The notes below the pieces were generated by a model. That model did no database searches and had not been told where the DNA came from. It saw only the letters and a list, made by a program, of their open reading frames with translations. A stretch of DNA of 64,000 nt, taken from JARRKC01 sp037388505. GTDB lineage: Bacteria > Acidobacteriota > UBA6911 > RPQK01 > JAPXNP01. A program made the translations under genes and the position numbers. How positions within the stretch are numbered: position 1 is the first letter of the stretch; every line of letters begins with the position of its first letter. The stretch lies in assembly GCA_037388505.1 (NCBI GenBank), contig JARRKC010000002.1, positions 92,491 through 156,490 on the forward strand, read 5' to 3'. Below are positions 8,722 to 16,461 of this stretch, in pieces.

Positions 8722-8727
8722 TATAAT
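8722..8727 (+). promoter_or_regulatory. Candidate -10 box upstream of the acyl-CoA synthetase fusion gene
   Basis: A perfect TATAAT lies 114 bp before the next gene. No good -35 is seen at 17 bp, so it may be an activator-dependent or weak sigma-70 promoter. The region also lies between divergent genes and could serve both. Confidence 0.4.
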
Positions 8728-8841
8728 ATCGCGTACTTTGAAACGAACCCGTGTTTCGCTCGACGGCGCCCGGCGAATACTGCGGGTTTTGGGGAACCAC
8801 GATAGTCTGTAGAGCGGCAGCGGGGCCTGGGGAAAAAGCGA

Positions 8842-11517
8842 TTGAAAGAAGAGTCCTTGCCACTGGATTTCTTTCAGCAATTCCGCAAAGTCCTCGCACG
8901 GCTGCCGGATCGAATCGCCTTCCAGAGTCTGGCCAAAGCAGGAAAGGAGACCATCACTTACGGCCAGGTCGATCTCGAGATTCGAGTTATCAGTCAGTAC
9001 CTCAGCGCGCATGGAGTCGGACCCCGAAGCAAGGTTGGTCTCATCCTGGAGAACCATCCGCGCTGGGGAATCGCCTTCCTCGCCGTTCAGAGCGCAGGAG
9101 CCGTCATCGTTCCGCTCGACATCCTTCATTCGCCGGAAACCCTGGCACGCCTCATTCAGCATGCCGGATGCGACTACCTGATTGCTTCGTCGAAGCTCTT
9201 CGAGACTCTGGAGCAGGTTCAGAGAATCCTGCCCGGGCGGTTGCCGGCCATCGTGATCGGAGAAGGGCGAGGCCTCTATCCGAGTTGGGACGAGATCCTG
9301 CAGGAGGAGTACTCCGCCGATGTCACGATTCCCCTCGTTCCCAGAGGAATCGACGACCCCCACGTCATTCTCTACACGAGCGGCACGACGGGCGAACCCA
9401 AAGGAGTCGTACTGACCGGTCGGAATCTCTATCGGAACGTCGTCGAGGCTCTGAAACAGATCCAGGTCACACCTGAGGACCACTTCCTGGGAGTCCTTCC
9501 CCTCTACCATATCTTCGCGCTGATCGTGAATTTCATTGCACCTCTCTACTGCGGTGCACGTACGACTTTCCTGGATGTGATCGATGCTCAGCGCATTCTC
9601 AAGACCTTCAGAGAAGAGGGCATCACGATCTTCGTCTGCGTACCTCAGTTCTACTATCTGCTGCATCGGCGGATCCTTTCCGGCGTTGCGGAACGGCCGG
9701 GGATGCAGCGATTCATCTTCCGTAGGATGCTCGCTGTCTCACGTCTCGCCCGTCGCTTGTTCGGCGCCCGGCCCGGCCGTCGCTTGTTCAAGGCCCTCCA
9801 CCGGCAGTTTGGAGATCACCTCCGTTTCTTTGGAGTCGGCGGTGCCCGGTTCGATCGCCAAGTGGCCGAGACTCTGGCTGATCTCGGGTTCACGATCATC
9901 CAGGCCTACGGAATGACGGAAACGGCGGCTCTGGCCACGCTCACTCCCATCGGGGCGGCGGGCATCGGTTCCGTCGGCAAGCCTCTGCCCCACTGTGAAA
10001 TTCGGATCGACGATCCCGATCGGACGGGCATCGGTAACGTGCTGATTCGGGGTGAGAACGTGATGAAAGAGTACTATCGCAATCCGGCTGCGACCCGGGA
10101 GGCGATCGACGAGGAAGGCTGGCTCCATTCGGGGGACCTCGGATACATCGATTCAGAAGGCTTTCTGCACATCACCGGTCGCGCCAAGGATGTGATCGTT
10201 CTCAGCTCTGGAAAGAACATCTATCCCGAGGAGATCGAGCACTTCTACGAGTCCAATTGCCCGCTGATCAAGGAACTGTGCGTGGTGGGCATTCGAGACG
10301 AAACGTCACCGACTGCGGAGCGACTGCACGCGGTCGTGGTCCCCGATTTCGATGAAATCCGGCAGCAAAAGATCGTCAATGCCTACAACATGATTCGCTA
10401 CCTGGTCGAAACGCTCTCGCAGCAGCTGCCGCCACACAAGCGAGTGCACAGTCTCGAGATTCGCCAGGAACCACTTCCCCGAACAACGACCCGCAAGATC
10501 AAGCGGTTCGAGGTGGAGCAGCAACTGGGTCAAGGCCGCCCCAACGGTGTCAATGGGGCAGAGGTGCTCTGGGAGCCGGCCGACGAGACCGAGGAGGAAA
10601 TCGTGACACTCCTCGAGCATGTCAAATCCATCGGTCCCCTCAGCCCTGAGATGAACCTGGAACTCGATCTGGGCCTCGATTCCCTGGAGAGGGTGGAGTT
10701 TCTATCCACGCTGCAGCAGTCCTTCCAGTTGACCATCCCGGAGGAAGAGGCGGCGCGACTGCTGACTTTGCAGGATGTTATCGAAGCCGTGAGGGCGAAC
10801 CTCGATCGACCGAGTTCCGGCGCCGTGGGAAAGCGGAGTTGGTCGGATATCCTCGATGAACCGCTGGGCGAAGATGTGCCGAAGCGCTACCTCAGCGTTT
10901 TGCGCAGAAGACCACTGGTCGAACCGCTCGTCCTGCTCATCGCCAAGTCAGTCAAACTGACGGGCAAGGTTTTCTTCCGGGTAAGAGCGGAAGGTCTCGA
11001 GAATCTTCCTGATGACTATCCCTATCTGATCTGCCCAAATCACCTGAGTTTCCTCGATGCTTTTCTGGTCGTTGCAGTTCTCCCCAACCGCGTCGTGCGA
11101 CGCTCCTTTTCGCTCGGCTATTCTGACTACTTCGCAAGCGGACTGACGGCTTTCTTCGGGGGCATCGTGCGGACGATCCCCGTCACCGCCGATCGAAACC
11201 TGGCCATGACTCTGCGGCTGGCGGCGGAAGGGCTGCGACGGGAACTCGTGCTGGTCGTCTTTCCGGAAGGAGAGAGGTCGATCGACGGACGTCTCAAGCC
11301 GTTCCGCAAGGGTCCCGCCATCCTGGCTACCAAGCTCAGCATTCCTGTCGTGCCGGTCGGAATCAGGGGCTCCTACGAGGCCTGGCCGAGGGGAGCCAGC
11401 CGGATTCGGATGCATCCGATCGCGATCCGATTCGGCAGACCGATCCAGCCCGCTCGAGACGAGTCGATCGAAGACTTCAATCACCGGCTCCGTCAGGCGG
11501 TCGCAGAGCTACTGTGA
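8842..11517 (+). CDS. Acyl-CoA/acyl-ACP synthetase - ACP - acyltransferase fusion
   Basis: An 891-residue three-part protein. Residues 1-560 are an AMP-forming acyl ligase with P-loop LYTSGTTGEPKGVV (about 176), YGMTE (about 355) and the hinge/C-domain GRAKDVIVLSSGKNIYPEE. Residues 580-655 are an acyl carrier domain with the phosphopantetheine serine in LDLGLDSLERVEF (about 610). Residues 690-891 are a PlsC-type acyltransferase with NHLSFLD (about 732) and FPEGERS (about 807). The enzyme can plausibly activate a fatty acid, hold it on its own carrier domain and transfer it to a lysophospholipid or glycerol phosphate. E. coli Aas has the same two catalytic domains in reverse order and no carrier domain. 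The start is a TTG behind GGGGAA. Confidence 0.88.
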   Translation: MKEESLPLDFFQQFRKVLARLPDRIAFQSLAKAGKETITYGQVDLEIRVISQYLSAHGVGPRSKVGLILENHPRWGIAFLAVQSAGAVIVPLDILHSPETLARLIQHAGCDYLIASSKLFETLEQVQRILPGRLPAIVIGEGRGLYPSWDEILQEEYSADVTIPLVPRGIDDPHVILYTSGTTGEPKGVVLTGRNLYRNVVEALKQIQVTPEDHFLGVLPLYHIFALIVNFIAPLYCGARTTFLDVIDAQRILKTFREEGITIFVCVPQFYYLLHRRILSGVAERPGMQRFIFRRMLAVSRLARRLFGARPGRRLFKALHRQFGDHLRFFGVGGARFDRQVAETLADLGFTIIQAYGMTETAALATLTPIGAAGIGSVGKPLPHCEIRIDDPDRTGIGNVLIRGENVMKEYYRNPAATREAIDEEGWLHSGDLGYIDSEGFLHITGRAKDVIVLSSGKNIYPEEIEHFYESNCPLIKELCVVGIRDETSPTAERLHAVVVPDFDEIRQQKIVNAYNMIRYLVETLSQQLPPHKRVHSLEIRQEPLPRTTTRKIKRFEVEQQLGQGRPNGVNGAEVLWEPADETEEEIVTLLEHVKSIGPLSPEMNLELDLGLDSLERVEFLSTLQQSFQLTIPEEEAARLLTLQDVIEAVRANLDRPSSGAVGKRSWSDILDEPLGEDVPKRYLSVLRRRPLVEPLVLLIAKSVKLTGKVFFRVRAEGLENLPDDYPYLICPNHLSFLDAFLVVAVLPNRVVRRSFSLGYSDYFASGLTAFFGGIVRTIPVTADRNLAMTLRLAAEGLRRELVLVVFPEGERSIDGRLKPFRKGPAILATKLSIPVVPVGIRGSYEAWPRGASRIRMHPIAIRFGRPIQPARDESIEDFNHRLRQAVAELL

Positions 11518-11570
11518 CGGAGGGCGGGACTCCTCGAGCGTTGTTCGCGCTGAGCTCCGAAGATCAGCCG

Positions 11571-11713
11571 GGGGGACGGGAGAACGGGAGAACCGGAGGA
11601 CGGGTGGCCGGGAGGACAGGTGGCCGGTTGGCCGGGTGGCCGGTTGGCCGGGTGGCGCTGAGCGCCACCTCCTCCAGTTCTCCGGTTCTCTGGTTCTCCG
11701 GTTCTCCCGCCCC
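11571..11713. repeat. G-rich oligonucleotide repeat arranged as a large inverted repeat
   Basis: The left arm (11571-11650) is built of roughly 10-base units such as GGGAGAACCGGA and GGTGGCCGGTTGGCC. A perfect 9-bp palindrome sits at the centre, GGTGGCGCT (11651-11659) and AGCGCCACC (11661-11669) around one G. The right arm (11671-11713) is CTCCGGTTCTC units, the reverse complement of the left-arm type. The whole could fold into one long cruciform or RNA hairpin. Confidence 0.75.
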
Positions 11714-11947
11714 ACTCTCAAGCATCCCTCACTCAACGGGCCTTCCGGCTCGCCAGGTTTGGGCAACACGCCCTCAAAACCCGCAGACACTCCTCGGCGG
11801 TCGAAATAGGTGACACGCACGAAACGCGATCGTAAGTACCTATGAACACAGAGCTCTGGTGCGAGTCTGGCACTTTAAGCTGAATTGTGGCGTCCCTTGA
11901 CTGCGGGAAGGACCGGCTGGTCGTCGGGCGCAGGTTTTCGGGAAAAC

Positions 11948-12009
11948 CCGGGAGGACCGGGGACGGGAGAACCGGGGACGGGAGAACGGGAGGACGGGAG
12001 AACGGGAGC
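11948..12009 (+). repeat. Tandem GGGAGAACCGG-type repeat
   Basis: About six imperfect 10-11 base units (GGGAGGACCG, GGGACGGGAGA, ACCGGGGACG and so on). It belongs to the same family as the array at 11571 and, in the opposite orientation, the array at 39069. Confidence 0.7.
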
Positions 12010-12337
12010 AGGCGCGCTGGTGTGGTGAGTCGCGCCTCCAGCGCTGGAGCGTCTTTCGGACGGTACTCGGCTTTAGGCGGCTGCCCAAAGCTCCCGGATG
12101 AAACGACGCCGTCGGCGTCTCACTCCCCTCGTGCCTGCCTTGCCGGCGACAGCCGATCTCTCGGGAGAAGCGCACACCCGGGGTTCGCGTCCTGATCTGG
12201 TGGTGGGAGTCTCCGCCGACGCTGCGTGGGCAACACGTCCCCGAACCGCGGAACCGGAAGCGTCGACCGCAGGGAAAGAAAGCTTGGAAGCATATTCCAC
12301 TCTCGGAATCCGGAATCCGGAACCCGGAACTTGGAAC

Positions 12338-12739
12338 CTATTCGCGGTACTCCGCGCAGGCCCTCGGGGTTTCCCACAGGCGGACTGCCTCGACCGGAAG
12401 ACCCAGTTCCCGCGCCTTCAGGAAGATCAGCCGGGCGATGTTCTCCGCCGTCGGATTGACATCCATTTTGAACACCGGCTCTCCAAGCTCTTCCAACGCG
12501 GAGGTGAGCGGATCGTCTTCGTGCAGCAGCATCAGGTGATCGAGGTCCGATTCGATGAACGTCGCCAGCAGCCCCGAGATTTTCCCGAAATCCATCAGCA
12601 TTCCGACTTCGTCGAGCTTTTCTCCCTGCAGTTCGAGCTCGACCTCGGCATTGTGACCGTGCGGGTGGGCGCATCTGCCCTCGTATCCCAGGAGGCGGTG
12701 GCCGTAGGAGAAATGCAGCTTCTTGACGATTCGATACAT
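12338..12739 (-). CDS. queD: 6-pyruvoyltetrahydropterin synthase / 6-carboxytetrahydropterin synthase
   Basis: A 133-residue member of the PTPS/QueD family, which makes 6-carboxy-5,6,7,8-tetrahydropterin from 7,8-dihydroneopterin triphosphate in the queuosine pathway. Zinc ligands are the His in HFSYGH and the pair in HPHGHN. The active-site aspartate/histidine is in SDLDHLMLL, and the C-terminal glutamate of the family is in VRLWETP. The usual catalytic Cys in QueD lies in CAHPHGH here. The ATG at 12739 is chosen because the domain starts there; longer frames upstream lack family sequence. queA, a later queuosine gene, is 7 kb away. A biopterin-type role is possible but less likely. Confidence 0.9.
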   Translation of the reverse strand: MYRIVKKLHFSYGHRLLGYEGRCAHPHGHNAEVELELQGEKLDEVGMLMDFGKISGLLATFIESDLDHLMLLHEDDPLTSALEELGEPVFKMDVNPTAENIARLIFLKARELGLPVEAVRLWETPRACAEYRE

Positions 12740-12843
12740 CTCATCATCCAAGGCACAGTGTGAGGAATCGCCGGAGGACGGACCTGTTCGCTCCCGTGCG
12801 CGATTTCCGGGCACTAGTCTACAGCAGCCGGCTCTTCGGGGGC

Positions 12844-13512
12844 TCAGGGAACCAGGACGACATAGAGTGTCCTTGGGCCATGTACGCCCAGGATCAGAGT
12901 CTTCTCGATGTCTGCCGTACGACTCGGGCCGGTCATGAGGAGCCGCGCGCTCCCTCCCGATTTCAGGTCCAGCGTCGCGAAAAGCTCTCCCTGGTTCATC
13001 AGCACGTTCCTCTTCGACAACAGCACGACGTGACAGGGGGAGAGGATGGGCAAAACCCGTCCCCATCCTGAGGCGACCGTCTCAACCACTGTGCCCGTTT
13101 CGGCCACCCCGTACACGGCATTCCCCACGGAGACTTGCACGGCGGCGATGGACGTGCGGTTGTAGTCCTCGCCTGCCAGTTCCAACGGGAAGACAACCCG
13201 GGATTCCGGATGATCCGAATAGAAGAGGCTCTGTTCCCCCGGGTCGGACTGCCATTCGTATTCGATGCCATGAGACTCGAGCGTGGCCGTCCCCTGCCAG
13301 TGGAGACGATTCTGCTCTGTGTCGCTCAGAACCCGGGACAGCGCCGCCGCCAGCGGAAGGTCATCGATCACCCGAACTCCCACACGCTCGGCCTCCGTGC
13401 GGAAGGTTGCCACGGGATCTGCGAAGGCGGGAAACGCGGGAGACGCCGAAGGCAACGGCTCAGCCTCGTCCAACAGACCCTGCAGCTTCGAAAGGACTTC
13501 GGAGCGACTCAT
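12844..13512 (-). CDS. lutC: Lactate utilisation protein C family (LutC/YkgG)
   Basis: A 222-residue LutC/YkgG-domain protein, the third subunit type of the LutABC L-lactate oxidation complex. It has GVAETGTVVE near residue 110 and SRTADIEKTLILGVHGPRTL with the family's terminal YVVLV. The ATG at 13512 overlaps the lutB stop as ATGA, so translation is coupled. Family members lack cofactor motifs and their exact role is not settled. Length is normal. Confidence 0.9.
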   Translation of the reverse strand: MSRSEVLSKLQGLLDEAEPLPSASPAFPAFADPVATFRTEAERVGVRVIDDLPLAAALSRVLSDTEQNRLHWQGTATLESHGIEYEWQSDPGEQSLFYSDHPESRVVFPLELAGEDYNRTSIAAVQVSVGNAVYGVAETGTVVETVASGWGRVLPILSPCHVVLLSKRNVLMNQGELFATLDLKSGGSARLLMTGPSRTADIEKTLILGVHGPRTLYVVLVP

Positions 13513-14903
13513 GATCGATGCTCCTCGTACCATTCGCGGAAACTCCGGCGGGGCATCTCCGGGAGATCGCGCTCATTCTGCCATGACGTCAGAGGGGGAA
13601 ACGGAACCCGAAGCCGTCCGTTCCGTGTCAGCATCGGAAGCAGGCGGCGTACCGCCCGGCCGGCTCGCCCGAAGCGCGCCGCCGATGTCATGGTCCAGGC
13701 CCACACCCTCATCGCCATGCGCTCCCCTCTGCCTCCCAGTCCCTCCGTCTGGGCGCGTGCGCGCAGTCGCAGAAGGATGTCCGGGATCTCGATCTTGACC
13801 GGACAGACCTCCTTGCACGCACCGCACAGCGACGATGCAAACGGATGATCGGGAGCTTCGCGAGAGGAGAGGAGCTGAGGCATGAGAATGGCCCCGATCG
13901 GACCCTGGTAGACCGATTCGTAAGCGTATCCCCCGATCCGCTGATAGACGGGGCAGGCGTTCAGACAGGCCCCGCAGCGAATGCATGAAAGAGTCTGTCG
14001 AAAACTCCTGTCCCCAAGGATCCGGCTGCGACCGTTGTCCACCAGGATCAGGAAGAACTCCTCAGGACCATCGGGCTCCTCTTGTCGGCGGGGACCGGAA
14101 ATCAGATTCACGTAGCTGGTAATCCGCTGTCCGGTGGCGCTGCGCGTCAGCAGCTTCAGGAAAGCCGGAAGGTCACGGGCCCGGGGAATCACCTTCTCGA
14201 TACCCATCAGAGCGATATGCGTCCGCGGCAGCGAGGTGGACAAGCGTGCGTTTCCTTCATTCTCGATCACGACGATCGTGCCGGTCTCTGCAACCGCGAA
14301 ATTCACGCCGGAGATACCGAGGTCCGCAGCCAAAAACTTCCGACGCAGTGCGCGGCGGGCGGTTGCCGTCAGCTCAGCGATGTCCTCCGTGGGCTCCATG
14401 CCGAGGTGGTCGATGAACAGCTTCGCCACCTCCTCTTTTGATTTGTGAAAGGCGGGAGTCACGATGTGAAAGGGACGCTCATGGCACAGCTGTACGATGT
14501 ACTCGCCGAGATCCGTCTCCACGGTTTCGATGCCGGCCTTTTCCAGCGCCGAATTGATTTCGATCTCCTCCCCCAGCATCGTTTTGCTCTTGACGACCGA
14601 GCGTACGTTCCGAGCACGCGCGATTTCGAGAACCGCCTCGACCGCTTCGCCCGCCGTGCTCGCCCAGATGACCCGGCCCCCGTTTCCGGTGATGTTCTCC
14701 TCCAGCTGCGTCAGGTAGTCGTGCAGGCGCGCCAGCGTGTGGAGCTTGACCTGGCGGGCATAGGTCCTGAGCTCCTGCCAGTTCGCGACCTCATCGACCG
14801 CCGTCTGACGGGAGTGCAGCGAGTTGGCGAGAGTCGTGCGCAAGTTGCGCTGGAGCTTGCGATCAGCCAGAACGGCTTTGATGTTCGGTTTGATACGAAT
14901 CAC
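13509..14903 (-). CDS. lutB: Iron-sulfur lactate oxidation protein B (LutB/LldF)
   Basis: A 464-residue fusion of an LUD domain with a ferredoxin-like C-terminus. The LUD part has the family's VVKSKTMLGEEIEIN and IVVIENEGNARL. Two 4Fe-4S sets follow: IRCGACLNACPVY and SLCGACKEVCPVKI. The tail after residue 410 is the usual DUF3390-like region. It passes electrons from L-lactate oxidation toward the quinone pool together with LutA and LutC. I chose the GTG at 14903 because it overlaps the lutA stop codon (GTGA) in the same way that lutB and lutC overlap; a longer frame upstream lies inside lutA. Confidence 0.93.
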   Translation of the reverse strand: MIRIKPNIKAVLADRKLQRNLRTTLANSLHSRQTAVDEVANWQELRTYARQVKLHTLARLHDYLTQLEENITGNGGRVIWASTAGEAVEAVLEIARARNVRSVVKSKTMLGEEIEINSALEKAGIETVETDLGEYIVQLCHERPFHIVTPAFHKSKEEVAKLFIDHLGMEPTEDIAELTATARRALRRKFLAADLGISGVNFAVAETGTIVVIENEGNARLSTSLPRTHIALMGIEKVIPRARDLPAFLKLLTRSATGQRITSYVNLISGPRRQEEPDGPEEFFLILVDNGRSRILGDRSFRQTLSCIRCGACLNACPVYQRIGGYAYESVYQGPIGAILMPQLLSSREAPDHPFASSLCGACKEVCPVKIEIPDILLRLRARAQTEGLGGRGERMAMRVWAWTMTSAARFGRAGRAVRRLLPMLTRNGRLRVPFPPLTSWQNERDLPEMPRRSFREWYEEHRS

Positions 14904-15622
14904 GATGTTTGAACCAGCAGTTCGGCCAGATGCATCGCCCGCACGGGGATTCTGCGGCGCTTCAACAGACCTTCGATGTGCATCAGGCAACTGACGTCGT
15001 TGGAAACCACGACGTCGGCGCCGGACGCTTCGATCGCTGCAACTTTATCTGAGCCGATAGCGGCAGACAGGGCCTCGAACTTCACTCCAAAAGTCCCGCC
15101 AAAGCCACAGCAGCGCGTTGAGTTCTCCATTTCCACGAATTGCAGGTCTCTTACCCTTCGGATGAGCGTACGCGGTTGTTCGAATATGCCCAGCTCTCTC
15201 AGTTGGTGGCAGGAATCGTGAAAGGTCACCGTATGGGGGAAAGTGGCCTCTACATCGGTCACACCAAGCTGGTTGACCAGATAATCGGAGAGTTCGAAAG
15301 TTCTCCCGGCGATCTGCTCGGCCTCCTGATGCTGCGGACTGCCAGGCTCGAAGAGCTCGGGGATGAACTTCTTGACCATCGTGGCGCACGAACCGGAAGG
15401 CGTAACGATCAGCTCGGCCCGGCGAAAAGTCTTGAGAAAGCAGGCCGCGACCTTGCGCGCTTCGTCGACGTAGCCGGTGTTCAGGGCCGGTTGACCGCAG
15501 CAGGTCTGATCCTGTTCGAACACGACATCGAGCCCGAGCCCGCGCAGCAGCTTCACCGTAGCTACCCCGACCTGGGGATAAAGTTGGTCGACCAGACAAG
15601 TGACGAAGAGCGAGACCCTCAT
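14900..15622 (-). CDS. lutA: Fe-S oxidoreductase, lactate oxidation protein A (LutA/LldE)
   Basis: A 240-residue protein with two CCG (cysteine-rich) domains: the first has QTCCGQPALNTGY and the second RCCGFGGTFGVKF, with SGSCATMV between. These bind non-cubane or 4Fe-4S clusters in heterodisulfide reductase and LutA-type enzymes. The ATG at 15622 begins the family sequence (VSLFVTCLVDQLYPQVG); 91 extra upstream codons have spacer-like composition. It is the first gene of the lutABC operon. The regulator LutR and a lactate permease are not present in the window. Confidence 0.93.
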   Translation of the reverse strand: MRVSLFVTCLVDQLYPQVGVATVKLLRGLGLDVVFEQDQTCCGQPALNTGYVDEARKVAACFLKTFRRAELIVTPSGSCATMVKKFIPELFEPGSPQHQEAEQIAGRTFELSDYLVNQLGVTDVEATFPHTVTFHDSCHQLRELGIFEQPRTLIRRVRDLQFVEMENSTRCCGFGGTFGVKFEALSAAIGSDKVAAIEASGADVVVSNDVSCLMHIEGLLKRRRIPVRAMHLAELLVQTS

Positions 15623-15879
15623 ATTCGCATCGGTATCATACACTGCTGCCGCCTCGGATTTTACCGAACCGATCAGTTGGGTGAAATCGTCGTCGCCGGG
15701 GTCGCGAGGTTCAAGGCCCCAAATCCCAAAAGGGGCAAACGATCCAGTAGCAGTCCATGCCCATTCCCTCGCTTGAGAATTGGTACCTTGGTCCTTGGGC
15801 CCTTCGCGCAACACGCGCCTGGGTCCTTCACGCAGCGCGCCGAGTCCTGCGCGCTGTGTGGTAAGATGACGACTCTCGC
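15623..15879. other. Divergent spacer with degenerate short repeats
   Basis: The 257-bp gap between the divergent lutA and TlpA-like genes contains words such as CCAAATCCCAAA, TTGAGAATTGG and TTGGTCCTTGGG, also seen between gltX and the cupin gene (about 2306-2385), and a copy of GCAACACGCGCC (15808-15819). No clear promoter pair could be assigned. Confidence 0.5.
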
Positions 15880-16461
15880 ATGGCTCGTCATCCAATGTTC
15901 CCTCGTCCGACCTCTTCGCTGGTTCCCCGGATTGCCGTCGGGCTTCGCTGGGCAGGATTGGTCGGTGCCTTGTCCGCCCTCCTGGTCGTTGCCCCGATGT
16001 CCGGGCCGGCGTCGGCGCAGGACTGGCTCCCCGAGGGTGAACGGATTCCCCTCGATCTCTCCGGGGAACTCCTCACTCTCGACGGTAACCCGGTCTACAT
16101 CTCCGACTACGATGACGACGTTCTGATCGTCAATTTCTGGGCGACCTGGTGTGGGCCCTGTTTGGCCGAAATGCCTTCTCTCGAGGCACTTCAGAAACAG
16201 TTTGAGGGCCGGAGCGTTCGAATCCTTGCTATTACTGACGAGAGTTTCGAAACCGTGCGCTCCTTTACGGCCAGATATCCTTCGCGGCTCACGATTCTGA
16301 TCGATAAGGGCGGTCGATTGTCCCAGCGGCTTCGTATTTGGTCCATCCCTTGGACCTTAGTGCTTGACAGTCACCGCCGACTCATTCACTTTCAAGTGGG
16401 GGCGCAGAGGTGGGACAGTCCGGAAGTAGTACGACAACTGAAAGAACAGCTAAGCGAATGA
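15880..16461 (+). CDS. Exported TlpA-like thiol-disulfide oxidoreductase
   Basis: A 193-residue thioredoxin-fold protein. Residues 15-47 form a signal peptide ending in ASAQD, so the domain acts in the periplasm. The active site is FWATWCGPCLAEMP, followed by the cis-proline loop SIPWTLVLD. TlpA/ResA proteins keep cytochrome c or other cysteines reduced. The stop codon overlaps the thrC start (ATGA), an unexpected coupling of a periplasmic redox protein with threonine synthesis. Several ATG codons near the start are possible; the second (15895) also gives a good signal peptide. Confidence 0.88.
   Translation: MARHPMFPRPTSSLVPRIAVGLRWAGLVGALSALLVVAPMSGPASAQDWLPEGERIPLDLSGELLTLDGNPVYISDYDDDVLIVNFWATWCGPCLAEMPSLEALQKQFEGRSVRILAITDESFETVRSFTARYPSRLTILIDKGGRLSQRLRIWSIPWTLVLDSHRRLIHFQVGAQRWDSPEVVRQLKEQLSE

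Larger units (their letters stand above)
11518..12337. other. Long non-coding, repeat-rich spacer
   Basis: About 820 bp between the fusion gene and queD with no convincing gene in any frame: the open frames here have skewed Gly/Arg/Ser/Pro content, no homology I recognise and no ribosome binding sites. The stretch holds two G-rich oligonucleotide-repeat blocks, two copies of a GGCAACACGYCC word (11762-11773 and 12229-12240) and a third array of GGAATCC/GGAACCC units (12302-12338) ending at the queD stop codon. Confidence 0.75.

Noticed and set aside
11571..12009. Possible CRISPR array
   Set aside because: Units are about 10 bases, variable and without regular spacers or nearby cas genes.
11514..12300. 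Several 75-220 codon frames in the repeat island
   Set aside because: They translate repeats, lack ribosome binding sites and disagree in strand; no protein family is visible.
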